Source: Acidobacteriota bacterium (GTDB lineage Bacteria > Acidobacteriota > Thermoanaerobaculia > Multivoradales > Multivoraceae). From it: a stretch of DNA of 64,000 nt. The position numbers and the translations under genes were made by a program. Where the stretch lies: contig QQVD01000015.1 in assembly GCA_003388555.1 (NCBI GenBank), positions 1 to 64,000 of the forward strand, written 5' to 3'. The notes beneath the pieces are model-generated. The model was given only the letters and a program-made list of their open reading frames with translations, was not told the origin of the DNA and did no database searches. How positions within the stretch are numbered: the stretch's first letter is position 1; every line of letters begins with the position of its first letter. This document shows positions 15,957 to 25,787 of the stretch, piece by piece.

Positions 15957-16600
15957 TGGCGGCGGCCGAGGCGACCGCTGCCGCGGCGGCGCCGTTGCCG
16001 GTGCGCGACCTGGCGGTGGTCGAGCTCGGTCCGCTGCCTCTCGAGGTGCTCCTGCTGGCGCTGCTGGGCCTGACCGCCGTGGTGATCCTGCGCACCCGCG
16101 AGCTCTTCCCGGCGGCATTGCTGACCGGGGTCTTCAGCCTGATCAACGCCGGCCTGTTCACGTTGATGGACGGCGTCGACGTGGCGTTCACCGAGGCGGC
16201 CGTCGGGGCCGGCATCTCGACCGTGCTGTTCCTCGGCGCGCTGTCGATGATGGACCGCAGCGAAAGGCAGAGACCGCCGCGATGGAGAGCCCTGCTCGCC
16301 GTCGTGTTGACCGGGGCGGCCCTGATCTATGGCACCTTCGACATGCCCTCGTACGGCGATCCCCAGGCGCCGGTGCACCGGCACATCGCGCCGCAGTACC
16401 TGGCGGGCGCCGAGGCGGTGCACATCCCGAACGTCGTCACCGTGGTGCTCGCCAGCTACCGCGGCTACGACACCCTCGGCGAGACCGTGGTGGTGCTCAC
16501 CGCCGGAGTGGGCGTGGTGATCCTGCTCGGGGGGCGCCGCCGCAGGCGCTCGGCCGGGGTGGGGTCGACGATCGAGGCGGGAGGCCGCGATGGCGGATGA
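15956..16600 (+). CDS. DUF4040/MbhD-MbhE-like antiporter subunit (MrpA C-terminal equivalent)
   Basis: This 214-residue membrane protein matches the C-terminal extension of MrpA, which in archaeal Mbh-type complexes is split off as MbhD and MbhE. The MbhD/DUF4040 part is LLALLGLTAVVILRTRELFP, then LTGVFSLINAGLFTLMDGVDVAFTEAAVGAGISTVLFLGAL, with conserved D and E in DVAFTEAAVG. The MbhE-like part is IPNVVTVVLASYRGYDTLGETVVVLTAGVGVVILL. The start is ATG 15956, overlapping the mrpG stop; the frame remains open farther upstream only by chance. Its separate existence means there is no full-length MrpA here. One of the downstream NuoL-like proteins must supply that half. Confidence 0.88.
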   Translation: MAAAEATAAAAAPLPVRDLAVVELGPLPLEVLLLALLGLTAVVILRTRELFPAALLTGVFSLINAGLFTLMDGVDVAFTEAAVGAGISTVLFLGALSMMDRSERQRPPRWRALLAVVLTGAALIYGTFDMPSYGDPQAPVHRHIAPQYLAGAEAVHIPNVVTVVLASYRGYDTLGETVVVLTAGVGVVILLGGRRRRRSAGVGSTIEAGGRDGG

Positions 16601-17081
16601 GAGGGGACCGGTCGTCGACGACGAGCCGCCGATGCGGATGCGCGAGCAGATCGTTCTGCAGGTCGGCGGACGTCTGCTGACGCCCTTCATCCTGTTGTTC
16701 GCGCTCTACGTGCAGTTCCACGGGGACTTCGGTCCCGGAGGCGGCTTCCAGGCCGGCGTGCTCTTCGCCGCGGCCCTGGTGCTCTTCGGTCTGCTGTTCG
16801 GAGTCGATCGGGTGCAGCAGGTGATCCCGGTGTCGGTCAGCGAGGTGATGATCGCGGTCGGGGTGCTGCTCTACGCGGGCGTCGGTGTGACCACGTTGCT
16901 GCTCGGCTCGGCCTTCCTCGACTACGACGCCCTGAGCGCCGAGCACGGCCAGCACTGGGGCATTCTGCTGGTCGAGGCGGGTGTCGGGATCGCGGTCGCG
17001 GCGACGATGACCCGCCTCTACTACGCCTTCGGATCGCTGCATCCCGACAGCGAGCCGGCGGCAGGGGAGCACGGCGAGTGA
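16590..17081 (+). CDS. mrpB: Mrp/Mnh cation antiporter subunit B
   Basis: The 163-residue MrpB begins with a short acidic cytoplasmic tail, then LQVGGRLLTPFILLFALYVQFHGDFGPGGGFQAGVLFAAALVLFGLLFG. The HGDFGPGGGFQAG motif is the MnhB signature. Two further helices and LLVEAGVGIAVAATMTRLYYAF complete the family pattern. It overlaps the preceding gene by 11 bases and the following mrpC by four (GTGA). It is an integral subunit of the antiporter. Confidence 0.94.
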   Translation: MADERGPVVDDEPPMRMREQIVLQVGGRLLTPFILLFALYVQFHGDFGPGGGFQAGVLFAAALVLFGLLFGVDRVQQVIPVSVSEVMIAVGVLLYAGVGVTTLLLGSAFLDYDALSAEHGQHWGILLVEAGVGIAVAATMTRLYYAFGSLHPDSEPAAGEHGE

Positions 17082-17569
17082 GCCTTCTCGAGGCGTTGCT
17101 GGTCCAGCGCGGCCTGTGGGTGTACTGGGCGATCATCACGCTGATGATGATCGGCCTCTACGGGGTCATCGCGCGCGACCATCTGGTCAAGAAGGTGATG
17201 GGCCTGAACGTCTTCCAGTCCTCGGCGATCCTGCTCTACGTGGCGATCGGCAAGGTCCGTGGCGGTACCGCGGCGATCCTGCTGGAAGGCGAGGAGAACG
17301 TGCTCTACAGCAATCCGCTGCCGCACGTGCTCATGCTGACCGCGATCGTCGTCGGCATCGCCACCACGGCTCTCGCTCTGGCGCTCACGGTGCGCATCCA
17401 GGAGGCCTACGGCACCCTCGAGGAGGACGAGCTGGCGCGGCTCAGGGTGCGTGAGGACGAGGAGGAGGCGGCGCTCGACCCCCATCCCTTCGATCCGCCC
17501 GGCGAGCCCGAGGACGTCGAGTATCCCGAGGTGAAGGTCGGCGGCGGCGCCGGGGGAGCGGGGGTCTAG
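17078..17569 (+). CDS. mrpC: Mrp/Mnh cation antiporter subunit C (NuoK-like)
   Basis: MrpC is homologous to NuoK of complex I. Three helices are visible, with KKVMGLNVFQSSAILLYVAIG in the second and NPLPHVLMLTAIVVGIATTALALALTVRIQEAYGTLEEDEL in the third, the latter a strong MrpC/NuoK signature. The 163-residue length exceeds the family norm of about 115 because of an acidic Pro/Gly-rich C-terminal tail of about 45 residues. The start GTG 17078 overlaps the mrpB stop. Confidence 0.94.
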   Translation: MSLLEALLVQRGLWVYWAIITLMMIGLYGVIARDHLVKKVMGLNVFQSSAILLYVAIGKVRGGTAAILLEGEENVLYSNPLPHVLMLTAIVVGIATTALALALTVRIQEAYGTLEEDELARLRVREDEEEAALDPHPFDPPGEPEDVEYPEVKVGGGAGGAGV

Positions 17570-19123
17570 ATGGCGGCCGAATCGGTGGGCCAGGGTCTAC
17601 AGCAGGTGGCCCTGAGCACCGCCTTCGACGTGCATTTCCCGGCGCTGGAGGTGGTCCTTCCGCTGGTCGCGGCGCCCCTGTGCTTCCTCTTCCGCTCGCG
17701 AGCGTTCGCCCGCATCCTGTCGGCCGCGGTCGCCTGGCTGACCTTCGGCGTCGCCCTGGTGCTGCTGCAGAAGGTTCTCGCCGAGGGCACCGTGCGCTAC
17801 CCGTTGGGCGGTTGGGCGGCGCCGTACGGAATCGAGTACCGGGTGACCGTCGCGGGCGCCTGGGTGATCCTCGTCGTCTCGCTGGTCGCGGCGCTGACGC
17901 TGCTGTTCGATTCACGCGGATCGGCCTCGCGCCTGGCGCCCGAGCGCCGCTACCTCTACTACTCGGCGTTCCTGCTCTGCCTCGCCGGACTGCTCGGCAT
18001 GGCGATCACCGGCGACCTGTTCAACATCTTCGTCTTCCTAGAGATCTCGTCGCTGTCGTCCTATGCGCTGATCGCTCTCGGCCGCGACCGGCGGGCGCTG
18101 ATGGCCTCGTACTCGTACCTGATCATGGGGACCATCGGCGGCGGCTTCTTCATGATCGGGGTCGGCCTGCTCTACCAGATGACGGGCACCCTGAACGTCG
18201 AGGACATGGCCCAGCGTCTGCCGGCGGTGCTCGACACGCGCACCGTGCTGGTCGGTTTCGCCTTCCTGCTGGTCGGGCTGTCGATCAAGCTGGCGGTCTT
18301 CCCGCTCCACCAGTGGCTGCCGAACGCCTACACCTTCGCGCCGCCGCGCGTCTCCGCGTTCCTCGCCGGCACCGCAACCAAGGTCTCCTACTACGTGATG
18401 GCCGAGGTGGTCTTCGTGCTCTTCGGGGCGCACTTCGTGTTCACCGAGATCGGTCTCGGAGCGGTGCTGATGCCCCTGTCGGTGGCGGCGATGTTCGTCG
18501 GCTCGTTGGCGGCGATCTATCAGGCCGATCTGCGCCGGCTGCTGGCGTACTCGAGCATCGGACAGCTCGGCTACATGACGCTCGGGCTCAGCCTCGCCAA
18601 CGTCGAAGGGCTGACCTCGGGTCTGGTGCACGTGTTCAACCACGGGGTGACCAAGAGCGGCCTCTTCCTCGTCGTCGCCTGTGTCGGCTACCGCACCGGG
18701 CGCACCACGGTGCGCAGTATGGCCGGCCTTGGCACCAGGATGCCGGCGACATCGCTCGCCTTCGTCATCGGCGGCATGAGCCTGATCGGGGTGCCGGGGA
18801 CCGCGGGCTTCGTCAGCAAGTGGGAGCTCATCCGGGGGGCTCTGGCCGCCGAGCGCCTGTGGCTCGCGGCGGTGGTGCTGGTGAGCTCGTTGCTCGCGGT
18901 GGTCTACGTCTGGCGGGTGGTCGAGATGATCTACTTCGGTCGCCCCGAGGGTCTCGAGTCGCTCGGCCGTGACGGCGAGCCGGTGCGCGAGGCGCCGTTC
19001 TCCATGCTGCTGCCGACCCTGATCCTGGTGGCGGCCACGGTGGTCTTCGGCCTCTGGTCCGACCCCACCCTGTCGGTGGCGCGCAGCGCCGCGGTCGAGC
19101 TGCTCGGAGGCGCCGGCGGATGA
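17570..19123 (+). CDS. mrpD: Proton-conducting antiporter subunit D (MrpD/NuoN-like), first copy
   Basis: This 517-residue membrane protein has about 14 helices of the proton-conducting NuoL/M/N (PF00361) family. Key regions are the helix-5 glutamate in LFNIFVFLEISSLSSYALIAL, the helix-7/8 lysine region SIKLAVFPLHQWLPNAYTFA, then VSAFLAGTATKVSYYVMAE, LLAYSSIGQLGYMTLGLS and MSLIGVPGTAGFVSKWELI. It is probably the canonical MrpD. It begins directly after the mrpC stop and overlaps the next antiporter gene by four bases (ATGA). It pumps or exchanges protons for Na+/K+ across the inner membrane together with its neighbours. Confidence 0.93.
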   Translation: MAAESVGQGLQQVALSTAFDVHFPALEVVLPLVAAPLCFLFRSRAFARILSAAVAWLTFGVALVLLQKVLAEGTVRYPLGGWAAPYGIEYRVTVAGAWVILVVSLVAALTLLFDSRGSASRLAPERRYLYYSAFLLCLAGLLGMAITGDLFNIFVFLEISSLSSYALIALGRDRRALMASYSYLIMGTIGGGFFMIGVGLLYQMTGTLNVEDMAQRLPAVLDTRTVLVGFAFLLVGLSIKLAVFPLHQWLPNAYTFAPPRVSAFLAGTATKVSYYVMAEVVFVLFGAHFVFTEIGLGAVLMPLSVAAMFVGSLAAIYQADLRRLLAYSSIGQLGYMTLGLSLANVEGLTSGLVHVFNHGVTKSGLFLVVACVGYRTGRTTVRSMAGLGTRMPATSLAFVIGGMSLIGVPGTAGFVSKWELIRGALAAERLWLAAVVLVSSLLAVVYVWRVVEMIYFGRPEGLESLGRDGEPVREAPFSMLLPTLILVAATVVFGLWSDPTLSVARSAAVELLGGAGG

Positions 19124-20652
19124 GCGCCGTGGGCACACTGCTGGCGGAGCTCTTCGCCGAGCCCGGGTCGGGGTGGATCGCGGCAGGGTTGCTGCTGCCG
19201 GTCGGGGCCGCCCTGCTCGTCGCTCTGCTCGGCTGGGTGGCGCGCTCAGCGAACCTGCGCGACGGCGCCACGGTCGTGGTGGGGGTCGCGAGCGCGGCGA
19301 CGGTGCTGCGGCTGTGGGGGCCGGTTTCGAGCGGCGAGCGTCCACGCTGGCTGCTCTGGAGCTTCGCGCCGGGCGGCCACCTGGAGTTCGTGGTGGAACC
19401 GCTGGGGCTGGTCTTCGCCACCGTCGCCAGCGTGCTCTGGGTGGTGACCTCGGTCTACGCCTTCGGCTACATGCGTGGTCACCACGAGGAGCACCAGACC
19501 CGGTTCTTCTGCTGCTTCGCCATCGCGATCGGCGCCGCCATCGGTGTCGCCTTCGCCGGCAACCTGCTGACCCTGTTCCTCTTCTACGAGCTGCTCACCT
19601 TCTCGACCTTCCCCCTCGTCACCCACCACCAGACGACGGCGGCGCGTCGCGCCGGGCGGGTGTACTTCGGCATCCTGCTGTCGACCTCGGTGGGCCTGTT
19701 CCTGCTCGCCATCGTGTGGACCTGGTGGCTCACCGGCACCACCGACTTCCGGCCCGGCGGCATCCTCGCCGGCACGTCGCCGGGAGTGCTGGTGGCGTTG
19801 CTCCTGCTCTACGGCTACGGCATCGGCAAGGCGGCGTTGATGCCGGCCCACCTGTGGCTGCCCGCGGCGATGGTGGCGCCGACACCGGTGAGCGCGCTGC
19901 TGCACGCGGTGGCGGTGGTGAAGGCGGGAGTGTTCTCGGTGCTCAAGGTGGTGACGATGATCTTCGGCGTCGACACGCTGCGCGGTGCGATGGACCGCGT
20001 GGCGTGGGGCGACGTGCTGATCTGGATCGGCTGCTTCACGGTGCTCTCGGCGTCGATCGTGGCGCTGCGCCAGGACAACCTGAAGCGACGGCTCGCGTAC
20101 TCGACGATCGGTCAGCTGGCGTACATCGTGCTCGGCGCGGCGGTGGCGTCGCAGATCGCGGCGCAGGGCGCGGCACTGCACATCGTCACCCACGCGGTGG
20201 GGAAGATCACGCTCTTCTTCTGCGCCGGCGCCATCTACGTCGGCGCTCACAAGACCGAGATCTCGACCATGCGCGGCATCGGCTGGCGCATGCCGTTCAC
20301 CATGGGGGCGTTCTTCGTCGGCTCGCTGAGCATCATCGGCCTGCCACCGCTGGCCGGCGCGTGGAGCAAGTGGGGGTTGATCCTCGGCGCCTCGCAGGCC
20401 GGTGAGTGGCTGGTCGTCGCGACCCTGGCGGCGAGCTCGCTGCTCAGCGTCGGCTACCTGTTGCCGGTGGTGCTGCAGGCCTTCGCGCCGCGGCAGGGTG
20501 GAGCGGCCGGGGGCGAGGATGCCGGAGTCCAGGAGGCGCCGCTGCTCTGCGTCGTGCCGCTGTGTCTCACCGCCCTGCTCTGTGTCGTGCTCTTCTTCTG
20601 GCCGACCCCCTTCACCGACCTGCTCAGCGGATTCGCGGGAGGCCCGCCTTGA
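19120..20652 (+). CDS. Proton-conducting antiporter subunit (NuoL/MrpA-N or MrpD-like), second copy
   Basis: This 510-residue NuoL/M/N-family protein differs from its upstream neighbour. The N-terminal SVYAFGYMRGHHEEHQTRFFCCFAIAIGAAIGVAFAGNLLTL is more NuoL/MrpA-like. The conserved helix-5 glutamate is in LFLFYELLTFSTFPLVTHHQ, and the lysines are in GIGKAALMPAHLWLPAAMVA and VVKAGVFSVLKVV. A later block reads RLAYSTIGQLAYIVLG. It may replace the N-terminal half of MrpA, since the C-terminal half is encoded separately at 15956. The stop TGA overlaps the TTG start of the next small gene. Confidence 0.92.
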   Translation: MSAVGTLLAELFAEPGSGWIAAGLLLPVGAALLVALLGWVARSANLRDGATVVVGVASAATVLRLWGPVSSGERPRWLLWSFAPGGHLEFVVEPLGLVFATVASVLWVVTSVYAFGYMRGHHEEHQTRFFCCFAIAIGAAIGVAFAGNLLTLFLFYELLTFSTFPLVTHHQTTAARRAGRVYFGILLSTSVGLFLLAIVWTWWLTGTTDFRPGGILAGTSPGVLVALLLLYGYGIGKAALMPAHLWLPAAMVAPTPVSALLHAVAVVKAGVFSVLKVVTMIFGVDTLRGAMDRVAWGDVLIWIGCFTVLSASIVALRQDNLKRRLAYSTIGQLAYIVLGAAVASQIAAQGAALHIVTHAVGKITLFFCAGAIYVGAHKTEISTMRGIGWRMPFTMGAFFVGSLSIIGLPPLAGAWSKWGLILGASQAGEWLVVATLAASSLLSVGYLLPVVLQAFAPRQGGAAGGEDAGVQEAPLLCVVPLCLTALLCVVLFFWPTPFTDLLSGFAGGPP

Positions 20653-21029
20653 GTGCCGACGCCAGCTCGAAGAACGGCGACCGTCGCCACCTCTGGGACG
20701 ATCCCAAGAACGTCCAGATCCTGATCTGGGTCTTCTGGGCCTGCTGCGCGATCGTCTTCGCTCTCGACTTCGCCTTCCACCGCCATCCGTCGTTCGAGGG
20801 TGAGACCCTGCCGATCGAGGAGATGGTCGGCTTCTACTCGATCTACGGTTTCGTCGCCTGCGTGCTGCTGGTGCTCGTCGCCAAGCAGATGCGCAAGGTC
20901 CTGATGCGCTCGGAGGACTACTACGGCGAGGTGCTCGGAGCGACCGCCGGCGAGCCGGACGGCGGCGCTCGGGACGAGGGCAGGGCGCCGGACGGCGAGA
21001 GCAGGGAAGGGCGCGATGGCGGCGACTGA
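20649..21029 (+). CDS. Small two-helix membrane protein of the Mrp-type operon
   Basis: This 126-residue protein starts at TTG 20649, overlapping the previous stop (TTGA). A hydrophilic N-terminus (RRHLWDDPKNVQ) leads into ILIWVFWACCAIVFALDFAF, then HRHPSFEGETLPIEEMVGF, then a second helix, YSIYGFVACVLLVLVAKQMR, and KVLMRSEDYYGEVLG. The C-terminus is disordered and charged. I recall similar DP-x-NV ... LDFxxHRH ... FYxxYGFVxCVxLVLxAKxxRKxLMRxEDYY proteins of unknown function near other Mrp-like clusters, but I know no assigned role. Being sandwiched with overlaps between two antiporter subunits, it is probably a structural or regulatory subunit of this complex (inference). Confidence 0.85.
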   Translation: MSADASSKNGDRRHLWDDPKNVQILIWVFWACCAIVFALDFAFHRHPSFEGETLPIEEMVGFYSIYGFVACVLLVLVAKQMRKVLMRSEDYYGEVLGATAGEPDGGARDEGRAPDGESREGRDGGD

Positions 21030-22785
21030 GACTCACGCGCAGTACGTCATGGGTGAGACGGTGCGGCTCCTCGATGGGCCGCTGCAGGCGCTGCTGCACC
21101 CGGCGCTGCCGCTGCTGGTGGCGGGAGTGGTCGCCGCGTTGGCGCCGCCTCGGCTGCGCAAGGCGCTGCTGGTCCTGGCGCCACTCTGGGGGGCGTGGAA
21201 CCTGCTCGGGTTCACGAGCGGAGATCTGGTTTCGGCCGAGCTGGCGGGGTTCGAGCTGATCCTGCTGCGGGTCGACAAGCTGGCCTTCCTCTTCGCACTC
21301 CTCTTCCACCTCGCGGCACTGCTGGCCGGCATCTACGCCCTGCACAGCGACGACCGGATGCAGCAGGTGGCCGGACTGCTGTATGCCGGCAGCGCGGTCG
21401 GCGCCGTGTTCGCGGGCGATCTCCTGGTGCTCTTCTTCTTCTGGGAGCTGCTGGCAATCACCTCGGTCTTCCTGATCTGGGCGCGACGCGAGACCGCCTC
21501 GACCCGCTCCGGCCTGCGCTATCTGCTGGTGCACATCGCCTCGGGCGTGCTGCTGCTGATCGGCGCCGCGCTGCACTGGATCGAGTTCGGCACCCTGGTC
21601 TTCGAGCGCATGGATCTGGGCAGCGCGGCGAGCTGGGTGCTGCTGCTCGCCATCGGCATCAAGTGCTGCTTCCCGCTGCTGCACACCTGGCTGGTCGACG
21701 CCTACCCCGCGGCGACCGAGCTGGGGACCGTCTACCTCGCTTCGTTCACCACCAAGACCGCGGTCTATGCGCTGGCTAGGGGCTACGAGGGCTGCGAGCC
21801 CCTGATCTGGATCGGCATGGCGATGGCGATGTTCCCGATCTTCTACGCGGTGATCGAGAACGATTTGCGGCGGGTGCTCGGCTACTCGATGATCAACCAG
21901 ATCGGCTTCATGGTCTGCGGTGTCGGGCTGGGCGCCGGCCTCGGGGTCAACGGCGCGGTGGCGCACGCCTTCAACGACGTGATCTTCAAGGGCCTGCTGT
22001 TCATGTCGATGGGAGCGGTGCTGCTGCGCACCGGCCGCATCAACGGCAGTGAGCTGGGAGGTCTCTACAAGACCATGCCCCAGACGGCAGGCCTGTGCAT
22101 GGTGGGCGCCGCTTCGATCTCGGCCTTCCCGCTGTTCAGCGGCTTCGTCAGCAAGTCGATGGTGATGACCGAGGCGGCGCACGAGGGGTACGTCGTGGTC
22201 TGGCTGGCGCTGCTCTTCGCGTCGGCGGGCGTCTTCCACCACGCCGGCATCAAGATCCCCTTCTTCGCCTTCTTCGCCCACGACTCGGGGTTGCGACCGA
22301 AGGAGGCGCCGCTGAACATGCGCGTCGCCATGGGCATCGCGGCGCTGCTGTGCATCGCCATCGGCTGCTTCCCCAACGCGCTGTACGCTCTGCTGCCCTA
22401 CGCCACCGACTACCACCCCTACGACACCACCCACGTGGTGCAGCAGCTGCAGCTGCTCTTCTTCTCGGCCCTGGCCTTCGTCACCCTGATGCTCACCGGC
22501 ATCTATCCGCCGGAGCTGCGCTCGACCAATCTCGACGTCGACTGGTTCGCCCGCCGTGCCGCGCCCCGCACCCTCAGAGTACTCGCCGCGGTCGGCGGCG
22601 CGATCTGGTACGGCGTGCTCGCCGGATTGGCGGACGTGCTGAAGGTGGTTCGTTCGGTGGTGCGCTGGCTGCACAGCCCCGCCGGACGTCTCGGCGAGCC
22701 GTGGCCCACCGGCACGACGGTGTTCTGGGCCGCGACCCTGCTGGGTCTGCTGCTGCTCTTCAGCTACCTGGGCTCGGCGCTGTAG
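21016..22785 (+). CDS. Proton-conducting antiporter subunit D (MrpD/NuoL-like), third copy
   Basis: This is the third large NuoL/M/N-family subunit, 589 residues. Recognisable pieces are the helix-5 glutamate in [60 protein letters not shown] with the conserved lysines, [40 protein letters not shown], and a C-terminal extension of two extra helices ending [15 protein letters not shown]. It overlaps the small gene upstream by 14 bases and runs 26 bases into the 3' end of the convergent sensor-kinase gene. It ends the operon. It is probably a further proton channel module of a complex-I-like antiporter. Confidence 0.92.
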   Translation: MAATETHAQYVMGETVRLLDGPLQALLHPALPLLVAGVVAALAPPRLRKALLVLAPLWGAWNLLGFTSGDLVSAELAGFELILLRVDKLAFLFALLFHLAALLAGIYALHSDDRMQQVAGLLYAGSAVGAVFAGDLLVLFFFWELLAITSVFLIWARRETASTRSGLRYLLVHIASGVLLLIGAALHWIEFGTLVFERMDLGSAASWVLLLAIGIKCCFPLLHTWLVDAYPAATELGTVYLASFTTKTAVYALARGYEGCEPLIWIGMAMAMFPIFYAVIENDLRRVLGYSMINQIGFMVCGVGLGAGLGVNGAVAHAFNDVIFKGLLFMSMGAVLLRTGRINGSELGGLYKTMPQTAGLCMVGAASISAFPLFSGFVSKSMVMTEAAHEGYVVVWLALLFASAGVFHHAGIKIPFFAFFAHDSGLRPKEAPLNMRVAMGIAALLCIAIGCFPNALYALLPYATDYHPYDTTHVVQQLQLLFFSALAFVTLMLTGIYPPELRSTNLDVDWFARRAAPRTLRVLAAVGGAIWYGVLAGLADVLKVVRSVVRWLHSPAGRLGEPWPTGTTVFWAATLLGLLLLFSYLGSAL

Positions 22786-25489
22786 CGACGGCTGCCGCGT
22801 CGCGGCACGCCGTGACCGCAGCGGACGCGCCGACCGCCCGCGCGATCTCGGCGTAGAGGTGGTCGGGCTGGATCGGCTTGGCGAGATAGCCGTCCATTCC
22901 GGCGGCGAGGCAGCGCTCGCGGTCGCCCTTGAGGGCGTTAGCGGTCAGGGCCAGGATGGGCAGGCGCCCGCCGGATGCCGGATCCCGACCTGCCTTCTCG
23001 CTCTCCATCTGACGGATGCGGCGGGTCGCCTCGAGGCCGCCGAGCTCGGGCATCTGCATGTCCATCAGCACCAGGTCCCACTGCCGCGACGTGGCCTCGA
23101 GCACGGCGTCGACTCCGTTGCCGACGAGCGTGACGGAGTGTCCGGCTCGTTCGAGCAGCGCCATGGCCAGGCGCTGGTTCACCGCATTGTCCTCGGCGAC
23201 GAGGACCTGCAGCGGCCGATCCGTGGCTGCGCCGTCGCAGTGCGCGCGCTCTGGTGGACACGCTCGCATCGACGTCCTCCTGGCAACGCTCGCGACCTCC
23301 GCGTCTTCGCGCCCGGTTCCGGCCAGCAGGGCCAGCACGCAGCGCCTCAGGTCGTCGGCAGTGGCCGGCTTCGTCAGGTAGGAGCCGATTCCGAGCTCGC
23401 GGCAGCGGAGTCCGTCACCGCGTCGCGTGGCCGAAGTGAAGAGCATGATGGGCGGAAGCGCCCCGCCGTGGCGGCGGCGCAGCTCGGAGGCGACCTCGAA
23501 GCCGTCCATGCCCGGCATCTGGTAGTCGAGCACGATGACGTCGTAGGGGAGCCCTGCGGCCGCGGCGGTCTCCTGCTCGCAGGCCGCCAGAGCCGCTGCG
23601 CCGCTGCCGACGCTGCGCACCCGGGCACCCAGCGCGCTGAGGTGACGGGCCACGATCCTGCGGTTGGTGGCGTTGTCGTCGACCACCAGGACACGCACCC
23701 CGGCCAACGCGTCGGCGGTCTCTTCTTCGTGACCGTGCGGATTTCGAGTCGTGCCCATCGTCAGGGTGAAGTGGAACCTGGTGCCGACCCCGACCTGGCT
23801 CTCACACCAGATCTCGCCGCCCATCAGGTGGACGAGCTCACGGCTGATCGCCAGTCCGAGACCGGTTCCGCCGTACTTGCGAGTGGTGCTCTCGTCGGCC
23901 TGCTGGAAGGCCTCGAAGATCCTGCTGCGCTGCTCCGGCGCGATGCCGATGCCGGTGTCGAACACCTCGAAGGCCAGCCTGGTGGGCTCGTCGCTGCCGC
24001 CGTCCGCCTGCCCCAGGCACCGCACCCGTAGGCCGACCTCGCCGCTGCTGGTGAACTTGATGCCGTTGCCGACCAGATTGACGACGATCTGACGCAACCG
24101 CCCGGGATCGCCGAGCACCCACTCCGGGACGTCCTCCGCGACGTCGAAGATCAGCTCGATCTCCTTCTCGGCGGCACGGAAGGCGAGCACCTTCAGCGCA
24201 TCGCCGACGCACCCGCGCAGGGCGAAGGCGGTCTCCTCGAGCTCGAGATGGCCGGCCTCGATCTTCGAGAAGTCGAGGATGTCGTTGAGGATGGTGAGCA
24301 GCGCGTTCGCCGAGCTCTGCACGATCTGGAGCTGCTCGCGCTGCTGTTCGTCGAGCTCGGTCGCCAGGGTGAGCTCGGTCATGCCGACGATGCCGTTCAT
24401 CGGAGTGCGGATCTCGTGGCTCATGTTGGCGAGGAACTGCGACTTGGCGTCGGCGTTGGCCTCGGCGTCGGCGCGGGCGCGCTCCAGATCCTTGTTCTTG
24501 CGCCGCAGCTGCGAGGTGCGTTGGCGCACGATCCGATCGAGCCGCTCGCGTTCCTCCTGCACCTGCAGCGCCGCGAGCAGGCGCTCGTTGGAGACCGCAT
24601 GCAGCACCAGACCGAGGCAGAGAACGAGCATGGCGTAGGTCTGCAGCACCAGGAACGAGCTCGCCGACAGGCCTTCCGTGGTCTCGAGGGCGACGACCTG
24701 GACGGCGACGATGAGCACCGTCATGAGGGTGACGGCGAGCGTGGTGTTGCGCTGCAGGGCGAGGAAGACGCAGGGCGGCAGGGTGAGCAGCAGTGGCGCC
24801 ACCTGGAGCACGAAGAGCACGTCCTCGGCGCCCGAGAACAGGACCAGCAGCACCAGCACCGCGCCGGTGAAGGCGACGATCCAGGCCTTGTTGCTCTGGG
24901 CGAGATCGTGGCGCCGATGTCGCCACGCCAGCAGCGCCGGCGCCGCGACGACGGCGCCGGCGAAGTCGGAGGAGAGCCAGCGCAGGGCCACGTCGGCCAG
25001 CACGTCGGCGCGGAGCGATAGCGACCAGGCCGTGGCGGTGGCGCCGATCGCGGTGGCGATCAGCGACAGCAGGCCGCAGGCGATCAGGAAGACCACCGTG
25101 CTGTGCAGGTCGCGGAAGGGATGACGGCTGCGCGCCCAGCGGCGGTAGAACGCGGCCGCTGCCACGGCGGCGAGGGCGTTGCCGAAGCTGCCGACGAAGA
25201 AGTGCGGCGCGACGCCCATCTCCATCGCCGAGAAGATCAGGCACACCGCCCAGATCGGCAGCAGGGAGAACGCTCCCAGGTGCAGCGCCATCGTCAAGGT
25301 GACGCCTGCCGCTGGCCACAGCGCCACGACATCGTTCGAGGCGAAGGCGCTGACGTAGGTCAGTTGGAGCACCGCGTAGAGCAGCGCGCTGTAGGCCAGG
25401 GTCTGCACCGGCCGCGAAGAGAAGAGCCCACGCAGCCACGCCGCTTCGAGTGGGCGGACGGCGAGGGGACGCAGGTCGAAGACGGTCAT
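22760..25489 (-). CDS. MASE1 hybrid sensor histidine kinase with two receiver domains
   Basis: This protein of about 909 residues is a membrane sensor with internal phosphorelay. Residues 25-300 form eight or so helices of a MASE1-type sensor ([25 protein letters not shown]). A coiled coil with [22 protein letters not shown] follows. The HisKA domain has [16 protein letters not shown] (His358). The HATPase domain has [23 protein letters not shown] and [11 protein letters not shown]. Receiver 1 has [14 protein letters not shown] and receiver 2 has [14 protein letters not shown], followed by [13 protein letters not shown] 25489 is used; an in-frame GTG at 25498 is the alternative. The gene converges on, and overlaps, the last antiporter gene. 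Its stimulus and downstream partner are unknown, and no HPt domain is seen. Confidence 0.93.
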   Translation of the reverse strand: MTVFDLRPLAVRPLEAAWLRGLFSSRPVQTLAYSALLYAVLQLTYVSAFASNDVVALWPAAGVTLTMALHLGAFSLLPIWAVCLIFSAMEMGVAPHFFVGSFGNALAAVAAAAFYRRWARSRHPFRDLHSTVVFLIACGLLSLIATAIGATATAWSLSLRADVLADVALRWLSSDFAGAVVAAPALLAWRHRRHDLAQSNKAWIVAFTGAVLVLLVLFSGAEDVLFVLQVAPLLLTLPPCVFLALQRNTTLAVTLMTVLIVAVQVVALETTEGLSASSFLVLQTYAMLVLCLGLVLHAVSNERLLAALQVQEERERLDRIVRQRTSQLRRKNKDLERARADAEANADAKSQFLANMSHEIRTPMNGIVGMTELTLATELDEQQREQLQIVQSSANALLTILNDILDFSKIEAGHLELEETAFALRGCVGDALKVLAFRAAEKEIELIFDVAEDVPEWVLGDPGRLRQIVVNLVGNGIKFTSSGEVGLRVRCLGQADGGSDEPTRLAFEVFDTGIGIAPEQRSRIFEAFQQADESTTRKYGGTGLGLAISRELVHLMGGEIWCESQVGVGTRFHFTLTMGTTRNPHGHEEETADALAGVRVLVVDDNATNRRIVARHLSALGARVRSVGSGAAALAACEQETAAAAGLPYDVIVLDYQMPGMDGFEVASELRRRHGGALPPIMLFTSATRRGDGLRCRELGIGSYLTKPATADDLRRCVLALLAGTGREDAEVASVARRTSMRACPPERAHCDGAATDRPLQVLVAEDNAVNQRLAMALLERAGHSVTLVGNGVDAVLEATSRQWDLVLMDMQMPELGGLEATRRIRQMESEKAGRDPASGGRLPILALTANALKGDRERCLAAGMDGYLAKPIQPDHLYAEIARAVGASAAVTACRDAAAVATAPSPGS

Positions 25490-25787
25490 CGTAAGCACCG
25501 CCGCGCTCGGTTTCGGTTCGGCGACCGCGGGCAGGGTGTCTGGTGCATGCGGGGTACCCGGCTCCGGAGAGAGATTGTGTGTGGTGGTTGGCTTGCCCAG
25601 GTGGTGATCCGGGAGACGGCGCCTCCGCGACTGGTACTGTCCGCTGAGGCCCGGCGGCTCGATCGGTGCTCAGTGTGCCGCCGCGGCCCATGGCGCGCTG
25701 TCGGCGTGTCGCCCTTCGAGGGGTTGGGAAATCCGCCGTGAGCCTGTCGGACGATTCCCGACAGGAACCGATCGAGGAGGTGGGGGG

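Noticed and set aside
19246-22674. 1142-codon open frame on the minus strand opposite the antiporter genes
   Set aside because: It is antisense to clearly homologous Mrp genes, is extremely His/Gln/Arg-rich, and has no recognisable domain; a high-GC shadow frame.
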